Counted from the stretch's first letter, positions 9,443 through 19,883 are shown. The stretch is 64,000 bases of DNA from Trichomonas vaginalis G3 (GCF_026262505.1 NC_067203.1:24533411-24597410), one strand, 5' to 3'. A program made the numbers and translations. Notes: generated by a model from the sequence alone, not told the origin.

Positions 9443-10678
9443 TTACTCAGAAAAATTTTTCTTTGTATATACGCCGTTCTGAACATCTAAAAGATTTTTG
9501 ACATTTGCCAAGAATGTTCGTTTAGACGCTGTCATATAACCATATTCTTGACAATATTGTTTATATTCATCGTACAATGACCTTTCATCTAAACACTCAA
9601 AGTTAGTCTCATCTATAAACAGTTCATATACACTCTTGTTTGCTTCTAACAATGTTTGTCTCTCTTCGGTATGTGGAATTTGTCTTGGATTGAACTTTGA
9701 AATATCTAATGTCATGAAATATGAGAACAAGTGGTTGTAAAAGTTAGGTGTCAAAGTTTCTGCTAAGTCGTCAAAATATTCTGTATCTTGCATATGAGAA
9801 TCTGACGTTCTGACAACTACATATCTTCTGTCAGAACTTTCTAACTTCATCGGAACAGCATTGTTTGAAACCATAATGAAGTTTGCAACATTTTCACAAA
9901 CTCTTTGGTCTTTATATTTTCTTTCAACAACTCCAACTTTGTCTGTTATAAGACTCTTCAAAGCATCTGAGTTCAAAACTTTTGTTGTATCTATACTTTG
10001 AAGTTCGTTACATACTATAAGTTTCATATTCTCTATTGAAGAGTTAAATTTACCGCAGATGTTTTCTATGTTTGTCATATTCGGGTTCGAATAGCCCTCT
10101 AACAGTTTGCATAAGATATCTGTAAAGAATGTGTTCTTACCAGTTCCTTGTTTTCCAATTATAATGAGAGCAGTTTCATTTTTAGCACTTGGATGTTGTA
10201 AGATGTTTGCAAACCAACATAAGATATACTCATAGACTCTTTCGTTTCCATTGCATATAATTTCTTTGACATGGTCTAACCAAGCTTCTATAACATTTTC
10301 TTTCCATTCTACTTGTTCGTATTTATATCCAGTGAAGATAGAATAGAAGTTTGGAGATGGTGTATAGAACTTTATACCACGAACTGAAAAATCTTCTAAC
10401 TTTGACAATAAGATATCCCAAGCATCTAACATCTTCATACCAACTTGTACGACTTTTATTTTCTTAAGTTTCTGTCTACATTCTTGTTCTGAAACTATTG
10501 TCGCTCTTGGTTTGTTAAAGACAACATCCCATTCTTTCATAACATAACATTCTGGGGCAGAGTCGACATAAATGACTAAACGTTTCAAATTCTCGACTGC
10601 TTTGTTATAGTCTCTAAATGGACACATATTTCTGAAGGCTTGGAAGTCATAAAAATCTGAAACATCTATTCTGTACAT
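9443..10678 (-). CDS. SF3 helicase (D5/primase-helicase type)
   Basis: 411 residues. Walker A GKQGTGKNTF at about 175-184, Walker B-like MKLIVCNELQS at 218-228, motif C NFIMVSNNAVPM at 266-277 and SSDRRYVVV at 281-289 are the ordered motifs of viral superfamily 3 helicases. It would unwind element DNA for replication. No primase domain is obvious in the N-terminal 170 residues. The start follows AATATTTTTTTTATTCTTATAAAA. A homologous but broken gene lies at 28629-30938 in element B, with the same AWDxLL...GxKF/GVCF and QHPxxKNETA lead-in. Looks whole. Confidence 0.88.
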   Translation of the reverse strand: MYRIDVSDFYDFQAFRNMCPFRDYNKAVENLKRLVIYVDSAPECYVMKEWDVVFNKPRATIVSEQECRQKLKKIKVVQVGMKMLDAWDILLSKLEDFSVRGIKFYTPSPNFYSIFTGYKYEQVEWKENVIEAWLDHVKEIICNGNERVYEYILCWFANILQHPSAKNETALIIIGKQGTGKNTFFTDILCKLLEGYSNPNMTNIENICGKFNSSIENMKLIVCNELQSIDTTKVLNSDALKSLITDKVGVVERKYKDQRVCENVANFIMVSNNAVPMKLESSDRRYVVVRTSDSHMQDTEYFDDLAETLTPNFYNHLFSYFMTLDISKFNPRQIPHTEERQTLLEANKSVYELFIDETNFECLDERSLYDEYKQYCQEYGYMTASKRTFLANVKNLLDVQNGVYTKKNFSE

Positions 10679-10706
10679 TTTTATAAGAATAAAAAAAATA
10701 TTTTTT

Positions 10707-11495
10707 TTATTCTTGAGCTATTTGTTGCATTTGTTGTTCTTGAGCTATTTGTTGTTGAAGTTGTTCTTGTAGTACAATACTTTCACCAGTTGCATCTTCC
10801 AATTCGAAACTTTCTGCCGTCATTGACAAATACATAGGACATAAAAGTTTTACAGGAACAAAGTTTGCGTCAACTAAGGTTAAGTTTATGTTTGCTAAAG
10901 TGTTTGAGTTTACTAAAGCTGAAAACTCTGCATTCGAATGAACAATAGGCAAACCAGCAGAGAAAGTGTTGTTTATACGCATGAGTATCTTTTGGTCATA
11001 ATAGTTTCTGTCGACATTCGAATAACACTTTGAACCTAAGTTTGAAACAATATATAAAATAGGTGTACTTAAAGTCAATGGAACAGACATTCCTTGTATG
11101 ACACCTTTTCCTGTTATAGGAAACTGTTGGTAGTAAAAACCAGATATAAGTTTTGTATTATAGCTCATATCGTTTATACTAAACTCAGTCGGACATCCAA
11201 ACATAATGAAACCTGCTCTAGTTGCAGCACATGTTACATCCGTCCTTAAAGTATTAAATAAGTCAACAAAACCTGTTGGTGGTATATCTGAGTAAGTATC
11301 TTCAAAGGAGTATTTTTTACCATTCACAACAATAAAATCTTCTGGTGTCAAAAGAGCAAAACAGGCTTTAGTCGTCATTGTGTTTAAGGTTAGTTTACAA
11401 TATCGTCCTTGAGGACTTTGTAAGTTTGTTGTTATAGAATTATATGACTCAGGGTTTTTAGTCGTAATAGTATAAACCATTATGTCTTCTGCCAT
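10707..11495 (-). CDS. minor capsid (penton-like) protein, candidate
   Basis: 262 residues, beginning MAEDIMVYTITTKNPESYNSITTNLQSPQGRYCKL. The body is beta-rich (NINLTLVDANFVPVKLLCPMYLSM, LTLSTPILYIVSNLG) with few charges, as in single-jelly-roll minor capsid proteins, and it sits among capsid genes on the same strand. The tail is a Gln-rich repeat (EQLQQQIAQEQQMQQIAQE). The penton assignment is inference from composition, length and place; a structure prediction would decide it. Looks whole. Confidence 0.5.
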   Translation of the reverse strand: MAEDIMVYTITTKNPESYNSITTNLQSPQGRYCKLTLNTMTTKACFALLTPEDFIVVNGKKYSFEDTYSDIPPTGFVDLFNTLRTDVTCAATRAGFIMFGCPTEFSINDMSYNTKLISGFYYQQFPITGKGVIQGMSVPLTLSTPILYIVSNLGSKCYSNVDRNYYDQKILMRINNTFSAGLPIVHSNAEFSALVNSNTLANINLTLVDANFVPVKLLCPMYLSMTAESFELEDATGESIVLQEQLQQQIAQEQQMQQIAQE

Positions 11496-11499
11496 TTAC

Positions 11500-11595
11500 T
11501 TAGCAACTAAATTTTAATGAAATGTTGTGGTCGTCAAATATTTTTATAACGTCTGGGAAACTATACTTTAAGTTCAACGTTTCACCTCCTTTCAT
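11500..11595 (-). CDS. 31-residue small ORF between virion genes
   Basis: ATG at 11595, stop at 11500-11502: MKGGETLNLKYSFPDVIKIF then DDHNISLKFSC. It fits the gap between its two neighbours, 13 bases after the upstream stop and 4 bases before the next start, on the same strand and without overlap. The spacing and composition favour a real small gene, but 31 codons could be chance. Confidence 0.3.
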   Translation of the reverse strand: MKGGETLNLKYSFPDVIKIFDDHNISLKFSC

Positions 11596-11608
11596 AACGT
11601 ATATCTTG

Positions 11609-12079
11609 TCAATGATTATATGAAACACCACAGCAACTAATGTCGGGTTCTATTTCTTTGATGTTTATATCGTCTGCCTCTGTCAAAAGTTTCAATAGTT
11701 CTTTCAAGACTTCATGAGGTGCAATGACATATGAGTTCACTTTTACAGGGTTGTGTTCGACCAAGTTTAACATTATACCTAAAGCTTGACAAATCTTCTC
11801 CTGAGTTTGAAGTTTGTTTTTCAGTTGTTGGTAGTCGTTTCGAATATCTGCAACAGAACTTAAGTCTCTGCTAACTTCAGGGTATGTTGGTTGTTCTTTT
11901 ACAGGAACAATTGTTATACCATCTTCGTCTTCGTATGGTTTCCCCACTTCAACATCTCTTTCTTTGACATTGACAACAACACTTTGACTGTTTGTTTGAG
12001 TTGGTGAATTTAACTTCACATCTGCCACCGCCATTAAACCTTTTGAAACACTTACGCTTCTATTTTTCGGAAATGACAT
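11609..12079 (-). CDS. unknown virion-region protein with helical C-terminus
   Basis: 156 residues from the ATG at 12079 (MSFPKNRSVSVSKGLMAVAD); the longer upstream frame is ignored because it would run through the divergent start at 12098. The N-terminal half is low in hydrophobics; residues about 75-140 form a probable coiled coil (RNDYQQLKNKLQTQEKICQALGIMLNLVE then HEVLKELLKLLTEADD). Lies between the MCP and the penton-like gene, so a scaffold or minor virion role is plausible but unproven. Confidence 0.5.
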   Translation of the reverse strand: MSFPKNRSVSVSKGLMAVADVKLNSPTQTNSQSVVVNVKERDVEVGKPYEDEDGITIVPVKEQPTYPEVSRDLSSVADIRNDYQQLKNKLQTQEKICQALGIMLNLVEHNPVKVNSYVIAPHEVLKELLKLLTEADDINIKEIEPDISCCGVSYNH

Positions 12080-12097
12080 TTTACTTAGAATAAAAAG

Positions 12098-12343
12098 ATG
12101 GACGTATTTGAGTATCTCTTCGAATTGAAGCAAAACAAAGTTTACACACACAAACAATACAAGTTCATTGATAGAATAGTTCTTTACACAAACAATGGAA
12201 AATGTTATAGAATAGCAGTCTTTGCTGAACCAAAATATTTTCATAAAGCAAAGAAAGTTGGTATAACCGAGATGGTGAAAGTTCTTGAAGCAGACAAAAA
12301 TATAACAACAAAACTGACGATATTTCTAAAGGTAAGTTTATAA
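12098..12343 (+). CDS. small unknown protein, divergent to virion gene
   Basis: 81 residues: MDVFEYLFELKQNKVYTHKQ...CYRIAVFAEPKYFHKAKKVGITEM. Its start lies only 18 bases from the leftward start at 12079, and the shared spacer is TTTACTTAGAATAAAAAG. It converges on the MCP gene. It is the only rightward gene between 8.97 and 17.3 kb. Product not recognised. Confidence 0.4.
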   Translation: MDVFEYLFELKQNKVYTHKQYKFIDRIVLYTNNGKCYRIAVFAEPKYFHKAKKVGITEMVKVLEADKNITTKLTIFLKVSL

Positions 12344-12409
12344 TACAATTTTATGTCAAAACTGGCGTACTGTCAATATTTGACGGAGAGAAGTCAGTTC
12401 AAGAACAAC

Positions 12410-14018
12410 TTACTGACCTGCTGCCAAAATCTGCTCGATGGAAGCTGTCGTTATGCCAATCTGAGGAGCCCCAGCAGGTTTCATCGAACGAATTTTCAAA
12501 AGAGCATCTTCCGTGAAAAGTGCTATTGGTTTTGTAAACTTCTTTGCTTTCAGTTCATCTGGACCGTCTCTGTCACCAGTATATTGTATTTGAACTGTAC
12601 CAACAGTTGAAATACCACCCATAAAGTCTTCTGAGTCAGCAAATGGAATGCCAAGCCAAAAGTTTGAACGGTCTCCATTTGTATATTGAGTTTTTTGAGC
12701 TCCTGTATGGGTCCATACTTTCACATATGGCATAATAGAACTTTGCATTTCAGGGTTAATGGTTGTTGTGAAGTTGTTGTTAAAGTTCATAGCATCTAAT
12801 GTCAAGTTGTATGACCTCATATCCTCAACTGTAGAATATTCTTCTCTTGGATAGTATTTGCCATCTATGTTTATATGGTATTTAATACCGGGGTTGTAGA
12901 AACAAGAATAGTCATTTATAGTTCGTCTGAACAGTACAAACAGAGTATCTGCATGTTTCATTGCAGTTGTTAAGGCAATATCTGTTCTTGCACCTGGGTC
13001 AGCACTTTGGTTTCCAACTTCACCTGCAAAGTCTTTGACAGATATTTGGTGTATAGGGAACATAAGTGGAACTGCAATATATTTGGCAGCTAAAGCATTT
13101 GAAATATCTGGGTCCAACATATAGACTGCAAGTCTGCTTTCTATTCTCTTGCATTCAAATTTTTCGCATGTGAACTTAACTGGGTCCCAAGCATCTCCAG
13201 CAGCATTGAAATAATAGTTTACTTCAGTGTTGAGGTTTGAGAAACCAAAGTCTAAGTCAACTTTGTTTTTGCAAAAGTCGGCGAATGACATTTTATTTGT
13301 TCCCACTACTTCTGTAAGAGTGAATGGGTCTTGTGTTGGTGCAATGACTAAGTTATTTTTGCTTGGAGTAAGTTCGATAGAAATTTTTCCTGCCCAGTTT
13401 GGCAAGTATCTTAAAAACCTGAAGATGAGGAAAGATGACAAAGGAACTCTAAGTTTCAATTTTACTTTGGTTACTGCTGCTGCAGTTTGTCCAGAAAGGT
13501 TAACATAAACTCCTGGAACGTTAGGGTCAAGTCTTCTTATTTTCTCAATAGTTGCATACTGGTCTGTTTGTTCTCTAGCTTGTGGTTGTACTGAGTTTCT
13601 CAAAGCGAACCATTCATAGTTTGCCCATGTTACTGTTTGAACTAAGTCAGAGTTAGAATATATCTTATATCCCATGAAAACTTCTGGAGCATATTGGTAT
13701 CCGACATAGAAAATTCCATTGCAACCTTTCTTGTCAGACAACTTGGCAGAAGGTTTTATTTCAATGTCTTGTTCCACGTATAAGAAAGAGTTGTCAATAG
13801 AAATTATATGAAACCTGTCGCAAGCAATATCTACTGTTGTTGAAGAACCTTCTCCAAACTCACCTACGTTTCCATAAGAAACAGCAGTTGTATATTCGTA
13901 AGTTCCAGGAACTATTTCTGACCTTCTAATGGGCATTGTCGCATTCGTTATACCATTCGGAAACATTTCCATTCATAGCATCCAAAACTGTTGGCGTTAT
14001 ATTCTGAGCGGCGTACAT
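12410..14018 (-). pseudogene. double-jelly-roll major capsid protein of element A, broken
   Basis: About 530 codons read leftward. Length, position beside the ATPase and penton-like genes, and a beta-rich body (VKLKLRVPLSSFLIFRFLRYLPNW, KYIAVPLMFPIHQISVKDF, TLFVLFRRTINDYSCFYNPG) fit the Polinton MCP that builds the icosahedral shell. It has no close similarity by eye to the MCP of elements B and D, so the two families are well separated. Broken, about one interruption; most of the frame is intact, so decay is young. Confidence 0.7.
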
Positions 14019-14048
14019 TTCATATGGTAAAAATATAGAATAGTTGGT

Positions 14049-17000
14049 TTATATGTCATAATAGAACCCACGTGGACCAAGCTTTACTTTCTTCCTGACT
14101 GAGTTTTTAACTCTTCTTTTTCCTTCATTGCCCTCTGCTTGAAGTTGTTGCATCTTTGCATTATGTTCATCTAGTATGTTGCAAATTTCCCATGTCCTTT
14201 TTGCCTTTTGGCTCTGGTCGCCCATCTCAGGTAACCTATATCCTAGAAAGAGTTTGTCATAGTCTGTATTTGAGTCTTCGCGTATTGTTTGCATGACTCT
14301 TTCCTGAGTTTCCGGTTCAAGCTCTTCAAACAGTGCCTGTCCATATGGAATAAGCTCGTTTCCAAATATATGTTTTTGTAGCCATTCTGGTTTTCTTTCC
14401 ATGTTACCAACTATATCTTTTGTGAATGGGAAAGCTTTTACCCAATCTTTCAGTCTTGCGTCATTTATTTCTGTAGTTGGTTTTATTTTGTCAAGGAACA
14501 TGTTTTTCAATACTAACATTTCATTTGGTACTGTCCATTTGAGTTTTCTTAAATATTCATCCCTTCTCGATTCATCGCTGCAAAGTAAGTTTTTATGACA
14601 TTTTGTAAACTTTCGTTTGCAAGGTCATGTACAATAGGTTCTCTTCCTTCTCCTCCCTAACTTTCTTTCTAAACTCTTCACCAAATATACCATCTCTATG
14701 GTTCTGTGTAGTTCTTTGAGATAAATGTTCTAGAACGTCAGGTGTTATATTTCCATCAGCCATGTTCATTTCATACTGGTCCAAAATATCTGCATCTTTC
14801 ATATCTTTCAATGGCATTAAAGCCGCGCTTAAAATACCAGCTATATCTCGTTCACCATTGACTTCCATTGCGTCTACAACTTCTTGGAATTGTGGTTGTA
14901 AGTTTATGAACCACCTATCTGGATTAGCTTTATGACCCATCTCATTGTAGTTCCATCGTCTGCAGAAACAAAAGTAGGTTTGTTTCCATCTTGGTTAGGT
15001 TCTGAATGAACTTTAAACAATGTTTCATTTCTATATGTTTTCTTGAAATTTAACCTTTTATTTTCACCGAGTTCATCCGAAGATTGAACGTTAAATGCTC
15101 GTAAGTAAAAAGGGTTGTTGTATTTGTGTACATTTTTTTTCAGTTCTTCCATTCTATGCTGGATATTTTCATCTGATGTTGGAGTCTTTTGTATGTCGGC
15201 GAACATTTTTCGATATTCTTCTACTATGTCAGCCGAATTTTTCTTAGACTCTTGGAAAGATTCCATATTCCCCGCATACACTTGTTGAGGGTCAAGATTT
15301 TTCGGCTGTTCCAAATCTTCATCTAGTTCTGTGAAGTTAGTTTCCAAAGGAGGGACTTGTTCGTTTTCCTTCAGGCTTCTTCTAGCTGTTGTTGCTGAAC
15401 TATTTCTTCCATGTCTGGTTGTATCTGAACTTCTTCCTGTGGAGTTTCTTGTACCTCATCTGCTGGCATTTCATATATTCCGAGACCGTTTTCAACAATT
15501 TCCCTATCTACGTCATCCGCATTCATAAGCTTTTGTTCTTTCGTTCCGTCTCTATTTTTTACGCGTTTCATGACGAAAGTTGAATTGTCATTTAGCTCTG
15601 ACATCAAATATCTCGGAGTAAATTCATCCATGTCATTTGGATGATATGCTATTAAATCATATCCCTTAGCGAGCTTGTATTTTCCAGGTTTGAGGATTAT
15701 ATCCGTTTTGGTGCTGAGCCATAAAGCTAAATAGGTTCGGGTCAGTATTTCCATCCTTGAACTTTCTAATAGCTTCTTTATATCTGTCACTAAAGTCAAT
15801 ACTATCTGGGAAACCCACACTCTTCTTTAAGCATTTTTAAGAATTCTTGGTTTTCCTTGTTCTCTACTTCTTTTATGTCCTTGCTCTGTTTGTGGTTTGT
15901 TGTTTGTGCTGGATTTTGAACTGTTGGTTGCTGTGCTGGTTTTTGAACTGTTGGTTTTTTGGTTGTGTTGTTGTGCTGGATTTTTGAACTGTTGGTTGTT
16001 GTGTTGGTTTTGGTGCATGCCTGTGTCTGTGTCCATGTGACGATGTAAATGTTCTAGGTAGTCCTGGCGCAGGTGCTTCTCTTGGAGGGTTTGGTGGTAT
16101 ATAAATTCCACCAGCTGGCACATATGTTCCATCTGCAGCGTAATGTCCTACCTGACTTTTCGTCTTAAGAAAGCATTTACTAGGTCTGTTTTGGTCTGTT
16201 GTAACTCTTTTTCTTGACTTTTCACAACAGTTGCTCTAACGGCGTCATAGGCACTTTGAACTGCCTGTCTCGTTGCTGCATCTGTTATTTTCGTCATATT
16301 TTGTGCTACTTCTTTTAACTCGTTGTCGAAACCTTCAGACTTCAGTTTCTTTCCAGATGAGAAGTCGTTCACTTGTTTCACCTTACTATGAAGAGCTTCG
16401 AAGGCGTTCTTAAAGTCAGCATTTGTTAAAGCTTCATTTGAACTGTCTTCATCCGCTTGTATTTTTGTCCTTATTGACCCTATGAGTTGGGCTGCTCTTT
16501 AGCGTTGGCTTGGGCATCTAACCAGTCATTGTTAGCTTTTATATATTCTGCGCTTTTCATTGCCTTTTGCATGGCTGCGTCGTTATTTTTACTTCTTGTG
16601 CTAAGTTTTCATACTGTACGGTTTGGTTTTGCAACTGTAAAAGTTTTTCTGCCTTTACATTTGCTTCAACTTCTTTTTTATACTCATCGCTATCCATATA
16701 TGTCTTCAGGGCTTTTTGTTTTATCTCTTCATCTTTCAGTACTTTATATCGAGTAGTATGGTTTTTTCAAATTTACAAACATCTTGTTCCATTTTTGCTA
16801 ACTTCTGCTGCTTTTTCTGACACTTTTTTCGCATATTCCTTGTTACTTAGTTCTTTCAGTTGTTCTTCTTTCTTCTTTTTCTCTACGTTTAACTCATTGA
16901 GTTTCTTTGTGTGTCTGTCATATTCTAGTTTCTTTTCGTTTTCACTTATTTGTTTTCTGTATGTCTATGTTTGACTTTTTGACATCTGTTATTTTGATTT

Positions 17001-17279
17001 TTGAGTGAACTCAAATTCATTTGACTTTGAGGGTTATAGGCTGTTCCGTCTGCAGCTCCACCATAGCCTGCCATTTTCGCTAAAAGTGCCGCTCTTAAAC
17101 CTCCACTCTGTGCACCAACAACTCGGTTTAAAAGCATAGGATTGCTTGACATTTGTTGCAACATAGTGGGGTCATTCAGCATTTGTTGTTGCAACTGTTT
17201 GTTGTGGTGTCAGTTTTACTATTGGATGTTTCAATGCTCTCTTCCTCTTACGTATATTCTTACGTAGCTTACGTGGCAT
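14049..17279 (-). pseudogene. very long virion gene of element A, heavily broken
   Basis: About 1070 codons of leftward coding-like sequence run without other genes. The N-terminus, from 17279, is very basic (MPRKLRKNIRKRKRALKHP) like DNA-condensing virion proteins, followed by Met/Gln/Ala-rich text (MQQQMLNDPTMLQQM), charged helices, a Gln/Asn/Pro-rich low-complexity stretch near 15.9-16.1 kb, and a folded C-terminal part (KDWVKAFPFTKDIVGNMERKP). Broken, about eight to ten interruptions, much more than its neighbours. Role likely structural; the exact family is not recognised. Confidence 0.5.
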
Positions 17280-17289
17280 TTTAAGTGAA

Positions 17290-18600
17290 GTTAAAAAGCG
17301 GTTTTTGACAGATGTTTTGTTGTGACTTCTTCGTAAAGACTTTGTTGAGATTTCTTCATAAATGTTTTGTCAAGACTTCTTCATAAAGACTTTGTTGAGA
17401 TTTCTTCATAAAGACTTTGTCAAGACTTCTTCATAAAGACTTTGTTGAGATTTCTTCATCGTAATGAGTGTAAATGACCCAAAAATAATGTTTATGTTAG
17501 AATGTTAGATCTAACATGTTTTCTAACATGTTTTCTAACATGGTCTAAAACATACAAAACTCATGAAATTTCATACGGAATTCAATAAAAATAATGTTTA
17601 TGTTAGAATGTTAGATCTAACATGTTTTCTAACATGTTTTTTCTAACATGGTCTAAAACATACAAAACTCATGAAATTTCATACGGAATTCAATAAAAAT
17701 AATGTTTATGTTAGAATGTTAGATCTAACACTCTTTTCTAACATGTTTTCTAACATGGTCTAAAACATACAAAACTCATGAAATTTCATACGGAATTCAG
17801 CAAAATATATTTATGTTAGAATGTTAGATCTAACCTCTTTTTCTAACATGTTTTCTACCCTCTTGAATTTTCATGATTTCATCGTAAATGTTTTTGTCAA
17901 GACTTCTTCGTAAAGACTTTGTTGAGATTTCTTCGTAAAGTTCTTCATCGTAAAGACTTTGTAAAGAAAGTTCATGAAAATTCATGAGGTTAGAAAAAGA
18001 GGTTAGAAAAGAGGTTAGATCTAACATTCTAACATAAACATTATTTTTGTCTGATTTTACGAAGAAGTCTTGACAAAACATTTACGATGAAGAAGTCTTG
18101 ACAAAACATTTACGAAGAAGTCTTGACAAAACATTTACGATGAAGAAGTCTTGACAAAACATTTACGATGAAATCATGAGTTTTCTACGATGTTAGAAAA
18201 CATGTTAGAAAACGTGTTAGATCTAACACTCTAACATAAACATTATTTTTGGGTCATTTACGCTCATTACGAAGAAGTCTTGACAAAACATTTACGATGA
18301 AATCATGAGTTTTCTACGATGTTAGAAAACATGTTAGAAAACGTGTTAGATCTAACATTCTAACATAAACATTATTTTTGTCTGATTTTACGAAGAAGTC
18401 TTGACAAAACATTTACGATGAAGAAGTCTTGACAAAACATTTACGAAGAAGTCTTGACAAAACATTTACGATGAAGAAGTCTTGACAAAACATTTACGAT
18501 GAAGAAGTCTTGACAAAACATTTACGATGAAGAAGTCTTGACAAAACATTTACGAAGAAGTCTTGACAAAACATTTACGAAGAAGTCTTGACAAAACATG
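17290..18600. repeat. 1.3-kb block of GTTAGATCTAAC palindromes and GAAGTCTTGACAAAACAT tandems
   Basis: Three repeat kinds interleave: tandem TTCTTCATAAAGACTTTGT units (17.31-17.46 kb), about five GTTAGATCTAAC palindromes with CATACGGAATTCA spacers (17.49-17.85 and 17.99-18.37 kb), and tandem GAAGTCTTGACAAAACATTTACGAT units (18.05-18.17 and 18.39-18.6 kb). The palindrome blocks left of about 17.87 kb point the opposite way to those at 3.7 and 5.1-5.4 kb, so they form a large inverted arrangement around the element. No gene seen. Confidence 0.85.
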
Positions 18601-18642
18601 AAAACATATATAATTTGTGAAAAGTGAAACAAAAAAAAGTCA

Positions 18643-18735
18643 ACGGCTGGTCGGCTGGGGCTCCGGTCCTCCTCTTGGGTCTTGTGCAAATTTTTTTATG
18701 GGCTAGAAGGCACGAAGTGCCTGGAAGCCCCACTT

Positions 18736-18770
<35 letters not shown>
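18643..18770. other. GC-rich stretch, hairpin and 33-base T run at the A/B junction
   Basis: A GC-rich patch (AACGGCTGGTCGGCTGGGGCTCCGG) is followed by a hairpin at 18700-18730 (GGGCT...AGGCAC GAA GTGCCT...AGCCC) and then 33 consecutive Ts (18738-18770). It marks a sharp change in character between element A and element B. The T run may be a true junction or an assembly join; the sequence alone cannot tell. Confidence 0.5.
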
Positions 18771-18774
<4 letters not shown>

Positions 18775-18900
18775 GATAATATAATTTATTAAATTAATAT
18801 ATAACTTATGAATTTTTACTTTTTGTATGAAATAAAATTTAGTATTAATAAAGTTATAAAATAAATTGGTGCATGTTAGATGTAAATAAGATATAAAAAG

Positions 18901-19258
18901 GTGTTTATGAATACTTTAGCAGAACTTCTACTGGTAGAGTTTATACTGGCAGAACTTCTACTGGTAGAGTTTATACTGGCAGAACTTCTACTGTTTCCCT
19001 CAAAATTGAACACTTTAGCAGAACTTCTACTGGTAGAGTTTATACTGGCAGAACTTCTACTGGCAGAACTTCTACTGGTAGAGTTTATACTGGCAGAACT
19101 TCTACTGTTTCCCTCAAAATTGAATACTTTAGCAGAACTTCTACTGGTAGAGTTTATACTGGCAGAACTTCTACTGGCAGAGTTTATACTGGCAGAACTT
19201 CTACTAGTAAAGTTTCTACTGGCAGAATTTCTACTGGTAGAATTTCTACTGGTTATAT
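18901..19258. repeat. 15/30-bp minisatellite with higher-order period
   Basis: 15-base units AGAACTTCTACTGGY and AGAGTTTATACTGGC alternate. A spacer TTTCCCTCAAAATTGAAYAC breaks them into blocks starting at 18910, 19009 and 19123 (periods 99 and 114, differing by one 15-base unit). Because 15 is a multiple of three, both strands stay open (LAELLLVEFI and RSSASINSTS repeats); I treat those as by-products. Confidence 0.9.
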
Positions 19259-19403
19259 ATGGTGTCAATTTTTTTAAAAATTTTGAATTCAATGAGTTAT
19301 ATCAAAAATAAAATTCTTGAATAGAGTAAAAAAATTTAAATAATTTATTTAAATATTTTCTTCTGACATTTTTGAATAATTTATTTTTTTAATTCGTAAG
19401 AAA

Positions 19404-19883
19404 ATGAGTGGATCAAGATTCGTAACCGTCAATCAATTAATGGATGCTCTTTCACCAATTCTTGAAAATGTTAAACAAGTAGATGTTTATTTCGATGATT
19501 ATGTAGAAAGTTTATATTATAAAGGTAAACATAATATTAAACCCATTGCTTTTGCATTTGATAATAAATTAATTGAAAATGCAAAAATTTGGGAATTAAT
19601 TCCAGATATTGAATATATAACGAATATAACTAATAAATGGTTCAAACGAATTCCAACCACAAAAGTTCTTTGTAAATTAATGATCAAAACCGAGGCCAAA
19701 GAATTTCATGAATTTACATATCATCCAAATAAAGTTTCAGAACTAGAAAATGAAAAACTTCAGAAAAAATTAAACGATAGACTTTCAAATGATCGTATTG
19801 AAAAAATAAATAAACTAGCAGAAGTTGCATTGAATAATGAAATATTTGATGAATATAACCTTGAACTCAGTGATGGGCTTTAA
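19404..19883 (+). CDS. unknown Maverick protein (FVTVNQLM family)
   Basis: 159 residues: MSGSRFVTVNQLMDALSPIL...VDVYFDDYVESLYYKG. The first about 50 residues parallel the element A gene at 8988-9407 in motif order and spacing. The C-terminal half is charged and helical (SELENEKLQKKLNDRLSNDRIEKINKLAE), ending acidic (DEYNLELSDGL). It converges on the next gene, with stops overlapping by four bases. It is absent from the matching place in element D. Function unknown; conserved across two families, so probably a core Maverick gene. Confidence 0.6.
   Translation: MSGSRFVTVNQLMDALSPILENVKQVDVYFDDYVESLYYKGKHNIKPIAFAFDNKLIENAKIWELIPDIEYITNITNKWFKRIPTTKVLCKLMIKTEAKEFHEFTYHPNKVSELENEKLQKKLNDRLSNDRIEKINKLAEVALNNEIFDEYNLELSDGL

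Larger units (their letters stand above)
1..18737. mobile_element. Maverick/Polinton element A (left end outside window), broken
   Basis: A large virus-like DNA element of the Maverick/Polinton family. Parts seen: B-type polymerase (left), KilA-N genes, A32-type packaging ATPase, SF3 helicase, penton-like protein, double-jelly-roll major capsid protein and a very long virion gene. The integrase and left terminal repeat would lie outside the window. The right limit is inferred from the end of the repeat block near 18.6 kb and the T run at 18.74 kb; no clean terminal repeat is seen there. The element is broken, with roughly twenty or more interruptions in all, most of them in the capsid-side genes. 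Its family differs from that of the two elements to the right. Confidence 0.85.

Noticed and set aside
11580-11600. AGGAGGTGAAA as a Shine-Dalgarno site
   Set aside because: It lies inside a small leftward ORF and the genome is eukaryotic; the match is chance.
18040-18600. Possible CRISPR array
   Set aside because: Units are contiguous or near-contiguous tandem repeats without unique spacers, and the sequence is eukaryotic.
18876-19311. Long open frames on both strands (LAELLLVEFI and SASRSSASINST repeats)
   Set aside because: They follow from a 15-bp minisatellite whose period is a multiple of three; no promoter spacer or other protein sequence is attached.
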